Shown here piece after piece: positions 45,901 through 57,562 of a stretch of 64,000 nt of DNA. Each line of letters starts with the position of its first letter. Positions within the stretch are counted from its first letter, which is position 1. Source of the stretch: Absidia repens (lineage: Eukaryota; Mucoromycota; Mucoromycetes; Mucorales; Cunninghamellaceae); NCBI GenBank assembly GCA_002105175.1, contig MCGE01000036.1, positions 124,001-188,000 on the forward strand, read 5' to 3'. A program made the position numbers and the translations under genes. The notes under the pieces were generated by a model. It was not told the DNA's origin, ran no database searches, and saw only the letters and a program-made list of their open reading frames with translations.

Positions 45901-47572
45901 TCGTAGTACGTTCAATAGGATTAAGTCAACTTCAAAACCATGAAACTGGGGGCATTCTATGGAATTTTGCGTTCAATGTCTTTTTGAAAAAAACGGTAAA
46001 TATGTAAAAAGAAAAAGTACAAGTAAGTAACTGCATTGAAGGTTGATAATTCTACTTTCTTCTTTGTTACTATGGATCAATAGTCCTATACCAAGTCAGG
46101 TCAAAAGGAACATAAAGCGCACGGCGTTAAGAAATTCTTTGTATTGCTGCTACCTCTGTCAAATACTCATGCCGCCCCTTTTTTCAATGCTGATGTTGGG
46201 GTTATCAAATCTATCAAGACAAAGTAATATACAAATCAGCCACGACAAAGCCGTACAAATCAACCATGACCAAGCAATACAAATCGATCAAGACCAACCA
46301 AGGAAGTGTAATCAAGTAATACCAAAAAATCAATACCAAATTACCAAGCAAGCAAGCAATCAAGCAATCAGGCAATACCAAGCAATCTTGTGTCCTTCTG
46401 TTGATTATTTTTACTAGTGTTATTACCATTCAATCATCTCAAGCTTAGCTGTTCTCTATATGTACTGTCAATAGTTTTATTCTCTGATTCTTACCACCAT
46501 CAATAAAAAAAGGGAGAAAAAACTCTTTTTTTTCCATTTACTATACCTTCATCCTTCATTCATTCTTAGTATAGCTTTAGAATTATTATCATTAACCAAT
46601 AAAGGCATTTGCGTATTGCAGAGGCATGAAAAAATAGTCATAATAACACTTCAAAATTTTACTTTTATTAGAGAACATTTTGTGTCCTACTCATATACTG
46701 CTTTTTAATAAAAAAAGGTTTATATTGTATCTTACATCTATTGTCTCGTCTTATTTGATTGAGTCTTCGGCGATCTCATTTTCCCTTAATCAAAAACCGG
46801 CGTTTAAAATTAAAGTGAGTGTGGTGCTTTATGCATGCTCTGTTCTTTGACATAGCTTGAGTTTTATCCCAGGAGTCCGCCATCATTAAGGTTGCTTGAC
46901 TTCTGGAAAAAATCAAAATTGACAGGTTTTATTATTAAACAAAAGTCCTAAAAAGCCTTCATCTTTTTATTATATAAGTATTTTTTCTTAGGATTTACGA
47001 CATCTCCTTGCCGACAATTCAGATCCAAAATGCGACAAATCCATTGAGAAAAGTCGACGTTCTGTTTTTGGAAAAATCCGACATCCATTTTTTTCCAAGT
47101 GCGACACCAATTTCAAAAAATCCGACAGGTAACTGTGGTAGCACTATATATATATGTATATATTATAAAAAGAGGGTCCAAATCAAACAAGTCCAGCACG
47201 GACTATTTTTTCTTTCCCACCCCCCCTTCTCCCCCTCTCTCCCAAAGAGAAACCATAGAAAACTATATGAATGATTTGGTGTCATTTTTTTTATACCTCT
47301 GTTATGAACGTTTACTGGTTGTTTTTTTGTTTGACCCATTTTATTAGAAGATAAAAGCTGGCACAATGTCCTACGGCAAGCCACAAAACCCAACTTTATA
47401 CTGATGCGGGTTTTCAAAACATGTTTTTTTCGATCCCTATATAAAAACCAGGTGAGTCTTGTGAATCATAGGAATCCAATCATTTCATTTTCGTCAAGGT
47501 GTCACAAGTAGAATTCTGGAGAACCGATGGGAATTGGGTTTCAACTCGTTTGTCAGATCCAAAAAAAAAAGA
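45901..47572. other. gene-poor spacer with repeats
   Basis: Includes a degenerate AATCAAGCAAT-type repeat (46240-46392), several AATAAA motifs, an array of five CGACA-containing motifs (47011-47125), a pyrimidine tract (47208-47240) and a TATATAAAAA box at 47439-47448 followed by a possible leader-intron donor (GGTGAGT, 47451). No protein gene seen. Confidence 0.45.
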
Positions 47573-47607
47573 ATCAGATAATCCAACTTATGTGCGCGAT
47601 CTGATAA
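47573..47607 (+). promoter_or_regulatory. two iron-GATA sites (ATCWGATAA)
   Basis: ATCAGATAA at 47573-47581 and ATCTGATAA at 47599-47607 are both perfect matches to the fungal ATCWGATAA element bound by Urbs1/SreA-type GATA repressors of siderophore genes. They lie 171-205 bp before the transporter start codon, the expected place for iron repression of this gene class. Confidence 0.65.
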
Positions 47608-47777
47608 ATCTATTGATGAGCTGACTAACTTTATCCGATGGAAACTCCGCTTTTATTTTAAATCTACCAATTTTTTTTTTTTTAGTTTCCTTCTTCCTTT
47701 TCTCTTTTCCTTATTCTCTTTTACCCTTCTTCTTTTTGTGTTTGTATTTGTCGATCATCACACACCAGTCCACCGAA

Positions 47778-49912
47778 ATGGATAACAATTATACTTCGTA
47801 CAAGTTATCTTTAGGTGTAAAAAAGGCACAATTATTTAAACAATTAGCCAATCGTACGGACTTTATCCTGATTATTTCTGGGTAATTTTTTTTTTTTTTT
47901 AGACCATCAGCCCCACTTTACCCAAAAGAAAAATAATAATAATGAAATCATGTGAACTCACCATCACTTTTTTTTTTAAAAAAAAAACATACATATGTGT
48001 GATTAGGATTGTTCTTGTGGCATGGGCTAAAAATTGGGAAGGCAACACCTTATCTTCCATCACTCCTCAAGTGACTGGTATTTTCGGTGGTCTCAGCATT
48101 GCCAGTGTGTTGGATACGATTTTATATATTATGGTGACCGTCTTATTGCCCATGTTCTCCAAATTGGCTGATACTGTGGGTCGTGCCGAAGCATTTGTGA
48201 TTGCTATCGGCTTTTATATCTTGGCTGGCGTAGTCATGGCCACTGCTCAAAGCATGGATGCCCTTATGGTAAACACACACACACAAATTCAACTTTTCCT
48301 TTCCAAAGATATTAACATCTTTCATCATGTCCATTTCTATATATCTATATATTATATAGGGTGGTCAAGTTCTTTATGCATTTGGTTTATCAGGGGTCAA
48401 CGTGGTGGGTCATATTCTGATTGCCGACATGACGACGAAAATCAACCGAGGGTTATTCCAAGCCTTTTACGATGTCCCTGCACTGATCAATTTATACGTT
48501 TCTCCTATTGCTGGTCAAGCCTTATACCAATCCGGCAACTGGCGATGGGCTTATTCATTGATTCCCTTCTGTATCGGTGCTGCGAGTATCCCGTTATTCA
48601 TTGGTCTGTACCGCGTGCAAAGCAAAGTCCGTCGCTCCGGCCTTTTACAAGAATATAAGCAACAACAACAAAAAGAAGCCCCTCAAGAAATCCAAAAACG
48701 CACCTTATGGCAAAAGATCCAATGGGTGCTTGTGGAAATCGATATCATTGGTAGTTGTATTTTGGCAGCCGGTCTGTGTTTGTTTTTGGTGCCATTTGTG
48801 CTTGCTGTGTCTCGATGGGGTGGCTGGAGCTCCCCAACCACGTTGGGCACCTTGATCAGTGGCTGTATCTTGTTGGTCATCTTTGGCGTGTATGAAAAAT
48901 GGGTGGCTACTAAACCTATTGTTCCCTTGGGTGCCTGGGCTACCCCTACGCCCATCACTGGTGTGCTTACCTGTGCCACCGTCAGTATGTTCCATGCCAG
49001 TAACTGGAATTACTTTTTGATGTACATCCAAGTCACTCGTGGACTTGACTCCACCACCGCTAACTATGTGCAAAACTCTTACCATACCGTGTTCTTGTTG
49101 TCCCAAGTGCTTGCTGGGTTCCTCATGAAACGATTCAAGGTCTATCGTCCTATCGTGTTTGTTGGTCTCTCCTTGATGATGATTGGTATGGGTATGATGA
49201 TCCCTGCTCGTTACCCTGATTCCTCCATGGTGTTCTTGATCTTCTCCCAAATCATTGCTGGGTTTGGCTCTGGTTTCATCTACGTGCCTGTTCTCATTGC
49301 TGTTCAATCCTCCGTTCCTCATGAAGGTAAGTCAAAACAAATATAAAAAATATAAATGAGAGGTATATGTCCATTCAATAATTTTTTATTTTTTTTTGAC
49401 ACATAGATCTTGCTGTGGTTACGGCATTGTTCCAAGTTGGTGGTACCTTGGCCACGAGTATCGGATCTGCTATTGCTGGTGCTATTTTCACCAATTTGTT
49501 ACCCGGTGAATTTGCTGCTCATATTCCTGGTAAGTTTGCATATATAAAAAAAGCATCCCTACGGAATGACTGATCTGACTTTTTTTTTTTATATATATAT
49601 TTAGGTGAATATGATTATGCTACTTTGGCAGGTAACTTGGAAGCCATTGCTGCTCTTCCTACCGATCAATGGCACGGTGTGGTCACCGCCTATGGCAACA
49701 TCCAACGTATTTTCTCGATCGTCTCGTTATGCTTCGGTGCCTTGGCATTTGTCTTCTTCCTTGGTATGCGCTCGTTTGGTTTGACGGATGATGAAATCAA
49801 TAGCGGGGATGAATATAGCGTTACCGATGAAAAAAAATCCAAACTTGAAGTCAGCTCTACCTCCTCCTCACGCGATCCTGCCATTGTAGAATTACATGAT
49901 TTGCAAAAATAG
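47778..49912 (+). CDS. siderophore-iron transporter, MFS (ARN/SIT type)
   Basis: Five exons: 47778-47881, 48007-48268, 48360-49326, 49407-49529 and 49605-49912; 587 residues. The protein is almost entirely hydrophobic helices, consistent with the 14-TM ARN/SIT family. Diagnostic stretches are ITPQVTGIFGG, FSKLADTVGRAEAFVIAIGF, GGQVLYAFGLSGVNVVGHIL, IADMTTKINRGLFQAFYDVP and GSGFIYVPVLIAVQSSVPHE. It should sit in the plasma membrane or endosomes and import ferri-siderophores by proton symport. In Mucorales the natural substrate could be rhizoferrin or a xenosiderophore; substrate is not readable from sequence. Two iron-GATA sites upstream fit iron-repressed expression. AATAAA at 50029-50034. 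The C-terminal tail is Ser-rich and cytosolic. Confidence 0.9.
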
Positions 49913-50159
49913 TTGATTTTTTCTTTTTAATTCATTCTCTCTTTCTTTTTTTTTTATTATCTATTTACTTTTATATATATATGCTTGTATTTCTTTTACC
50001 CTACACCCTCCTCCACTCTTAAACACCTAATAAAAAAAGAATCTTGATTTTTTCGACGGACTTTGAAATCGTTTTTTTTTTTTTTTGAGAGGGTCGGGCG
50101 ACGCGACGAAATTTTTTTTTTTGTCTTTTCTTCTTTCATCGCTTTGCAATCAACAGGGA

Positions 50160-52897
50160 ATGATGACTACAGCTGTTGAAAAACCCGCAATGGATACTAA
50201 GGAATCTAACCGTATCTTTGCCACTACATTCTTTTCTGAAGGTAATTCTTGAAATGAGTCATTGTTTTGATCGGATGTTGACCTTTTTTTTTTCTGGGAT
50301 TTAGAACCCTACCAATTCAACAAGGGCAAGGGCAAAGCCATTGCTGCCAGTGCTCAAGAACATGAGCAATGCCCAACATTGAAATGGTCCCAATTGAAAC
50401 TTCCTTCCAGCTTGGACTCCAATCCTATCTTGGTGAGTTCATCACCAGGCCATTTGACGGTAGTGTTTTTTCTAAAACGCAACCCCTTTTTTCTTTCTTT
50501 TTCTTTCTTTAGGACAGGCTCCGTGCGACTAAACTCGAGGTGATCTCACGTATTAGAGAGCTACCTTTGGAAGCCAATCAGGAAAATGAAGATAGGTAAA
50601 AACAACAACAACAACAACAACAAAAAAAAAAGAATCAGAACAGGACGCCAAAAGCCACCCAACGCGTTTGCCTCATGTGACGCAGTGGACTAACATTCTC
50701 TCTCTTTTTTTGTTTTTTGTTTTTGTTTATTTGTTGCTAGTGAGGCAATCAAGGTAGTGAGGAAGGACAATGTATTTGGTGCTGAAATGACCGAGAATGA
50801 AATGGACATTATTCAACAACGTGTGGCGCGACAACAACAACAATTTGCCGAATACGAACACAAGGAAAAAATCCGCAAATTCAAGAAGGTGTATTCGATT
50901 TATGATTATTTAACCATCGAAGAAATGGAAGAAATGTTGGTTGATTGCAAGAACGACGAAGTAAAGTGAACAACAAAACATTCCCAAGCATTTTTCTGAT
51001 CTCATTGACTCTTCTTTTTTTTGTTGTCATACGGTAGGATGAAATTGTTGTCCGCATGACCGAACCTTTCTATCTCCTGGAAATTCGTAAAACCATCGCA
51101 CTCAAATTCACGCCTGCCAGTGCCATGAAACCCAACAAGATGTCCGAGAATCAAGTCCAAGCCTATCAAAAATTGCTGGAGAAACGGTCTGCCACCTTGA
51201 GGAAAACGACCGATGAAACGGCCAAAAAGTAAGTTTCGTCCCCCCCCCCATTTCACAAAATCCTTTTTTTTTTTTTTTCAAAGCAAAAAATACTCATCTT
51301 CCCCCCCCTCCCACGTCTCTCTCTTTCTTTTTTCAACTCTTCCAATGTAGGCATTATCGACTGGGTGGACGTTTGGCATTGGATGATGCTATTAGACAAG
51401 TGCAGGAACAAGGTGTAGATGCCAGTACCGCGTTTGAAGGTTGGTCTGCGGCACGGATCCGCGCTTACAATTTGATTGATCAAAACCCCAACAGTTACTA
51501 CTACCGATTCAATGCGCCAGGTGAAATCCAACAAAAAGGTCAATGGGGCCCCGATGAACGTAAACTCTTTTTCGCCCGTTTGGAAGAAGTCGGTGCCAAT
51601 GGTCAATGGGGTCATTTCGCCATGACCATTCCAGGTCGTGTGGGTTATCAGGTACAAAAAAAAAACGGGTAGCATAGCAAAAGGCAGAGGAATAGGGCAT
51701 AAAAAGGAAGGTGTCTGTGGGTGTGTGTTTATTTTGGGGATACTGATTCCTTCTATTTTTTTTTTCAAGTGCTCCAACTTTTATCGATTACTGGTGGAAA
51801 ATGGAGAAGTCGAAGACCCCAACTATGTGCTGGACGAAAAAGGCAAGGCGCATTATTTGTTTGACAAGAAGACCGCCAATGGCAAAGTGGAAAAGACGTT
51901 CCGGACACACAACAAGCATGGTCGCACCGGTGGGGCCGCGGACGGCAGCACAACAGGAACAACAGAAACAACAGGAGCAGCAGCAGGGACGACGACAAAA
52001 CGCAAACGGGCAACAGCATCTACCGGCGCCGCTACCACCACTGCCACCAGCAAACGGAAACGAAGAGCACGACGATGGGGAAGCGATGAGGATGATCATG
52101 ATGACGACGATGAAGAGGACGACGATGATATGTTTGAAGATTATGCCGATAAGTCCGGGTCGTATACATCCAGTAGTGTGCGCTCGAGTACACGGACGTC
52201 CACACGACAAACCCGTTCACGCCCTGCACCAACAACAGCAGCACCAGCAACAGAAGCAGCAGCAGAAACAGCAGCAGCAATGGTGGAGGATGGCCTCTCA
52301 TCATCAGAAACCCCTCCCGGGACGGCCATCTCTAGTGTGGCCACCGCTGTGGAACATGACGAATTGGCTGAAGAAGAATATGATGATGAAAATGAACCTC
52401 AAGTGCTTCCTGGATTTATTGACCCTATTACGTTGGACGAAGTGGAAAAACCTGCGATATCGAAATATGGCCATGTCATGGGGTAAAGTCGGAGGACGAG
52501 GCAGGGGTTTATACAAGGGGAGAAAGGAGGAGGACTCATGGATGCTTCTTCTTTTTTTTTTTTTTTTGTGGGGTGTGAAATCTAGATATGATAGTTGGGT
52601 CCGCTGCTTGACAAATTGGGAAGGCAAGAAGAATATATGTCCATTGACGAAGAAGCCATTGACAAAACGTGATTTAGGTAAACATGTGTTGCATGAAAAA
52701 AAAAAAAGAGAGAGAGAGAGAGCTCACCCAACCACCTCTTTTTTTTTTTTTTTAATAGTGATTTTGACTTTTGATAACATTGAGGAATACAGGTAAGTTT
52801 TTTTACAATCACATACATACGGCAGGATATCCACGTTTTTCTTTCAGTTAATCTCAACCTTTTTTTTTATTTTTATAGGGACCAAATTCTGAACTGA
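50160..52897 (+). CDS. SANT-like / U-box-like nuclear protein
   Basis: Ten exons: 50160-50241, 50305-50432, 50513-50595, 50741-50960, 51038-51228, 51351-51651, 51770-52482, 52586-52677, 52759-52792 and 52879-52897; phases close to 620 residues. The middle contains a Myb/SANT-like module (residues ~310-345: GQWGPDERKLFFARLEEVGA, GQWGHFAMTIPGRVGYQCSN). A long disordered stretch follows, Ala/Thr-rich with basic KRKRRARR and acidic runs, indicating a nuclear protein. The last ~75 residues (GFIDPITLDEVEKPAISKYG, WVRCLTNWEGKKNICPLTKK, then RDLVILTFDNIEEYRDQI) read as a U-box-like, cysteine-poor RING fold. I infer a chromatin-associated E3 ubiquitin ligase or scaffold; no named orthologue is recognised. 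Alternative: a structural U-box relic without E2 binding. Confidence 0.8.
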
Positions 52898-53580
52898 AGA
52901 TGTGCTTCCCCCCTCTCATAATGATTGTTTATTATTATTTTTTATTAGTTAGCCTATCTTATTTATCAACATCCATATGTCTCTCATTTTTATCTTGTGA
53001 AAAAAAAAAATGGGACCCACCTACACATCACCCTTTTCGTATATATAGCTTCCCCCCTTCCCCCCCCTTTTTTTTTAGTTGACTTTTGACTATGAAATAA
53101 ATAGAAAAATAAAATAAAAATAAAAAGAATGTGTCCCTGTATTTTGATATTGTCTTTGTTCCAATCATGCAGTGATGACGGCGGAGTCGAATGATGTGTA
53201 GTACCATCTTCACTACATGATCCATCATGTCTAGGAAAGAGAGAGAGAGAACTTTTTTTTAAAAAAAAAGAGAGAGACATTGCAAAACATAAAAGTCAGA
53301 TGATAGAGTTCTTTTTTTTTTTTTTTTTATTCGAGTCAAATATAAAATCATCCTTAACAACAAGTTCAAAAAGTAAATACTAACGAATGAGCTACACTTG
53401 AAACTAAACTACGCAGCCTACATTACTATGTCTTGCCAATATTGAAATCCAGTATCACCAAAAGAAAAGAAAATCATGTTGTTGTTGTTGTTGTCGTCGT
53501 GGTGGGAGAAGGGAAGCAGGGAGGGGAAGAGGTATTCATACTAAAATAGACACATCAGGGCATTCAAAGTCAATATCGTT

Positions 53581-53614
<34 letters not shown>

Positions 53615-53646
53615 GAATAGTTTGATCAAAATCTTTACCATCATTA
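52898..53646. other. intergenic, convergent 3' ends
   Basis: Contains AATAAA motifs, a C-rich tract (53051-53067), a T-run (53311-53328) and a 32-base A-run (53584-53612). No gene seen. Confidence 0.55.
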
Positions 53647-53817
53647 TCATCCTTGGTTGATGTCATTGTTGGTGGTATATGCTAGAGGAGGAGCAGGCGG
53701 TGGAGGCGGTGGTGGCGTTCGTCGGATTTTGTGAATCAGGGATTCTTTCAACACTTTGAGATATTTGGCTTGCAGGTCAGCGTCATCGAAGTGGTCATTG
53801 AAGTGGCCGTCGTCGTC

Positions 53818-53848
<31 letters not shown>

Positions 53849-54945
53849 ATATCGTTATCGTTATCGTAGGCACCGTTGTCATCATCGTTATCGTAGGCAC
53901 CGTTGTCATCATCGTCATCGTCATCATTGTCGTCATCATCATCCTCAGGGAAATCACTTTTCAGTAACCTGCATTCATATACACTGACAAAGATGAGGCG
54001 AGGACAACGTCGGATAAGCCCATGGATGCCTTGTGCGGTGATCTTGGTGGTATGGGGGACGTCCAACATGGTGATGGTGGTGGACAAGCAGTCGGCCATG
54101 GCCACCAAGGTGTGGTTTGTGAATCGGGCACCCTCCAAGGCAATGTTAGTGAGCGCAGGGTGGGTTTGGATAAAAGGGATCAGATGGGCATCATGGACCC
54201 CAGCACAGCTGGCCAGCGATAACGTCTTCAATGCAGGCCAACACCCGGTACCGAGGGAGACAATGGCTGTAATACATTCCGCCGGCGCATCATCAATCAT
54301 CAACTGGGTCAAGCGAGAAAACCGAGTCAGATCCATCACTGATTGTGCCACGTTCATCCAGTAACCGTCCGTACACAGCGAGACCAATGGTGGCGGACAC
54401 GCCTCCTCCTGCATTGCTGTTGTTGTTGTTGTCATCGTCAGAGGCGAAAGAATCGTCGCGGGCACATCCTGACAATCACGAAACGAGAGATGAGTGAGGT
54501 GTTGGCATTGCTGTCCTAAATGCGCCACCGACCGAAGCGTCAACGCATGCGAGGTATACAAATCAAGCCGCTTGAGTCGAGGACATTGATGGGCAAGGTA
54601 GGCTAAACTAGAATCAGAGACGCCATTTTCGAATGGAAAGTAGATTTCTTCCAGGTGCGGGACGTGCGGTAAAAGCTTCATGAGCAGGTCATCATTCATA
54701 TAGCAGACCACCTGAATCTTGCGTACATATTGTCCCAATGGGAAAAACGGTTGCGATGCCATCATACCACGAAGAAGTGTATCAAGAAAATCGGGGCTGG
54801 GGATAAAGATGTATCGCCATAATAACGGATTGGCCGCTTGGTGGAAGGCCCGGTTGATAAGTGAGCTCTCGTAAAGATCATGGTCAGTAACGTGAGTTGC
54901 AATCAATGATATAATCTCGTAAGATAGAAGGCCGAGAGTACTCAT
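53647..54945 (-). CDS. F-box/LRR protein with Asp/Asn-rich tail
   Basis: Intronless, 432 residues from the ATG at 54945 (MSTLGLLSYEIISLIATHV). The F-box runs to about residue 45 (SSLINRAFHQAANPLLWRYI), then AMN1-type leucine-rich repeats (LAYLAHQCPRLKRLDLYTSH, LGQQCQHLTHLSFRDCQDVP, IHGLIRRCPRLIFVSVYECR). After LKSDFPE comes a ~60-residue Asp/Asn/Gly tract containing two repeats of NGAYDNDDD, then a Pro run. Likely substrate receptor of an SCF ubiquitin ligase. A GCGGGGTTTA box on the sense strand (55090-55081) lies ~140 bp upstream, like the box before the F-box gene at 24289. It is more diverged than the three tandem genes to its right. Confidence 0.88.
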
Positions 54946-55525
54946 AATGACAAGAAGAAGGAAAAAAACAAAGGAAGGAAGAAACGAAGGATTGGATGAG
55001 AAAGAGAGAGGAGAAAAGGTTACAAGGAGTCCAACCCAACAAAGAAAAAGGAACTTGACATACAATATGCGTGAGAAGTCTAAACCCCGCCCTGCCCCGC
55101 ACAGGAGGATCGGCTAAATACAGGAAAGTTAGAATTTCATTGTTGTATGGATAAAAAAAAAAAGTCATTCCCTTGCCTCCAATCAAAGAAGAAAGCCTTT
55201 TTCCATCACCGTTCCCCTACCTTGATATATACCCAATGATCACACGTCAATAAAATACAAATGGAGAAAAAAAAAGGTTTTTTATTGATAAAATAGGATG
55301 ATCATACTATACTAAAGCCAAGAGTATGAAACATACATATATATATAAGCCAAGTAGCTATCACACCAATCAAGGAGAAAAATGTATCTTTTTTTTTAAA
55401 CCTTTGGATCACCGTTCATTGTCTCTATGAATAAAGATACCAGTCAACCCACCTGTCCCCCCCCCTCCCCCTCTTTTTTCAATAAACACTTACCCTTCAC
55501 CCGAAACCGTCAGTCACGTACTAGT

Positions 55526-56794
55526 TCACATCGGTGGAAAGAAAGAAGAAAAGTCAAGATGATGATTGGTCCTGTTGTGTCCTCTTATGCGAATTTTATC
55601 GACGGCCTCTTGATCCAAGCAGCATAAACCAAACGGAGCCCGCCCCATGCTGCTTGTTATTCCCGATGGCGATTCATCCCCCACCCACATAGCGGCGCCG
55701 AAGCTGCGACGCATTCTTTCCTCAACATCGACATAACACTCCGCACTGGCTTCCGGAAATGCATTGTCCGAGATGCCACAGCCATCCACATTGATCCATC
55801 GTAGACAAGGGCATCGGTACACCAAGTCCCGAAGACCTGCCGACGTGATCCACCTATTGCCAGGCACTTGTAACGTCAATAAACACGCTCCACAGCCACT
55901 GGTCGTGATGGCATCTAACACCGCATTGGAGAAACGTGTTTGCGTTAAATCAATATGTTGCAGGTATGGATGGGTTTGGATCAACGCAATGATGCCACTA
56001 TCACCGACGTTAAAGAGTCCTCCAAGATGAATTTCCGTCAAGAAAGGCCAAGGGATAATACCATGTACCGAGGTGGAGGGGGGCCGTGTGGCCGCACGTC
56101 GTTGGGCGTTGTCAAGGTGATGCGGCGCTAGTCCATCGGTCACGTACATGTCTAATGCGAGGATTGATGCTGTTGATTTCTGTATTAAATAGGGCGTCGT
56201 CGTCGTTGTCGTCGTGATATTTTTTGATACATCCTCGGTGGTGGTAGTGGCATGATGAGAGGAGGAGGAGAAAGAGGGGCTGGCATCATCATAAACAAGG
56301 GTGGAGAAAACATTCATAGCGATATCATGACAGTCCTCCAAAACCAGGGATTTAAGCTGCCTACAATGATGCCCCAGTTGGATGATTGACAGTTCAGTGA
56401 TACCACAGGATGCCACACGGAGGGAGCGCAAGTTGGGACAATGGCGTGGAAGGTGTTGGAAGCTTTTATCGGTGATATCTTGGCATGCTTTTAGAGTGAT
56501 AGATTCCAAATGAATCAAGTGTTTCATCAAGAGCAGCAATATGGTATCGGTCAGTGGCGTAGTGAAGGTGAGATGGCGTATGCATCCACCCGCGTTGCAA
56601 GGTGATTCAAGTGTCTTGGCAGTGAATGATTTGAGATCAATTCTTTTGCCTATACGGAGTGATCTCCATCGCAAAGGCATGGTTGCTATATACCAGTGTT
56701 TGTTGATGTGGGCGCAAGTGTGAATATCCCATCTCGATAGATGCTGCATAATGAGTAATACCATTTCTGTTGGAAGCTGGCCAAGATTACCCAT
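55526..56794 (-). CDS. tandem F-box/LRR protein, unit 1
   Basis: Intronless, 422 residues from the ATG at 56794 (MGNLGQLPTEMVLLIMQHLS); an upstream in-frame Phe-rich extension is leader. F-box ~1-45 (CAHINKHWYIATMPLRWRSL), then LRRs (LPRHCPNLRSLRVASCGITE, LGHHCRQLKSLVLEDCHDIA, VYRCPCLRWINVDGCGISDN). A Ser/Thr-rich low-complexity insert separates the two LRR blocks. It ends with CCLDQEAVDKIRIRGHNRTN. Presumed SCF substrate receptor; target unknown. High identity to the next two units indicates recent duplication, with all three frames intact. Confidence 0.88.
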   Translation of the reverse strand: MGNLGQLPTEMVLLIMQHLSRWDIHTCAHINKHWYIATMPLRWRSLRIGKRIDLKSFTAKTLESPCNAGGCIRHLTFTTPLTDTILLLLMKHLIHLESITLKACQDITDKSFQHLPRHCPNLRSLRVASCGITELSIIQLGHHCRQLKSLVLEDCHDIAMNVFSTLVYDDASPSFSSSSHHATTTTEDVSKNITTTTTTTPYLIQKSTASILALDMYVTDGLAPHHLDNAQRRAATRPPSTSVHGIIPWPFLTEIHLGGLFNVGDSGIIALIQTHPYLQHIDLTQTRFSNAVLDAITTSGCGACLLTLQVPGNRWITSAGLRDLVYRCPCLRWINVDGCGISDNAFPEASAECYVDVEERMRRSFGAAMWVGDESPSGITSSMGRAPFGLCCLDQEAVDKIRIRGHNRTNHHLDFSSFFPPM

Positions 56795-57086
56795 TGTAAA
56801 AAGTGAAGGAAAGAAAAAGACCAAAAAGAAAAAAAAACAAAAATGGGGAGCGCCCATTATTAAGTCCCATCACCACGCGCATTGTCACACAATCACTGTA
56901 CAAACATCATCATCATCAGCATCATCATTCATGGTTTCATCCATGGACTGGACTGTATATACTGTCTGCACAGTATTGTGACAAATTAAAACCCAAATCA
57001 AGACTAGTTTAATGAATTGAATTTGTTGCACCTGTCGCCTTTTTTGATTTTCACTTGCCGCCAAATCAAGGGGTTAAAGGAAGATA

Positions 57087-57562
57087 TCAAGTCCAGTACA
57101 GCTGTTCTATAGAAGATACAACGGGAGAGACAGCGATAAAATAACTATATAAAAGCACAATCTGTAGTAAGAATGATTGTAAATAAGGAGTGGCTTTATT
57201 CAGTGTGATGTAATTGTTCAATGGCTGTAAATTGTATGGTTTGCAGTATGTTTCGGGATGGTAGCCATAAAAGGTAATGCGTAGTAATGGAAGAATAGAG
57301 TCAAAGCGGGTTGTACCTTTGATATGGTTTATTACCCTGATCCATTTATTGTCTCCAGTGTTAAAAGTGCCGTATCCACCGATTTCATGAACATATAAGT
57401 ATTGTTTATAATCGTCAATAAAGATCCATTGAAACAACCTTCTGTCTTCGTCTCTCCATTACCTCTTTTTCTTCGGCGATCGGTGTCTGAATGTGATAAT
57501 TTATTCATATGGTATTGACGAAAAGGGGCTCTGTTGTTAAGTTCAAATATTGCGACGTACAC
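57087..57562 (-). pseudogene. companion open frame of F-box unit 1, unknown
   Basis: Two overlapping coding-like frames on the minus strand. The upstream one (57562 leftwards) contains VYVAIFELNNRAPFRQYHMN; the downstream one (57437-57087) contains LFQWIFIDDYKQYLYVHEIG and INHIKGTTRFDSILPLL. The frame changes around a purine-rich GAAGAAAAAGAGG stretch at ~57455-57470. I recognise no family. Both frames recur in unit 2 with some synonymous differences, suggesting past coding function. It could be one decayed gene, or a gene with an intron I cannot place. Confidence 0.35.

Noticed and set aside
46211..46416. Plus-strand frame rich in Gln/Asn/Ile
   Set aside because: It is a translation of a degenerate AATCAAGCAAT tandem repeat, not a gene.
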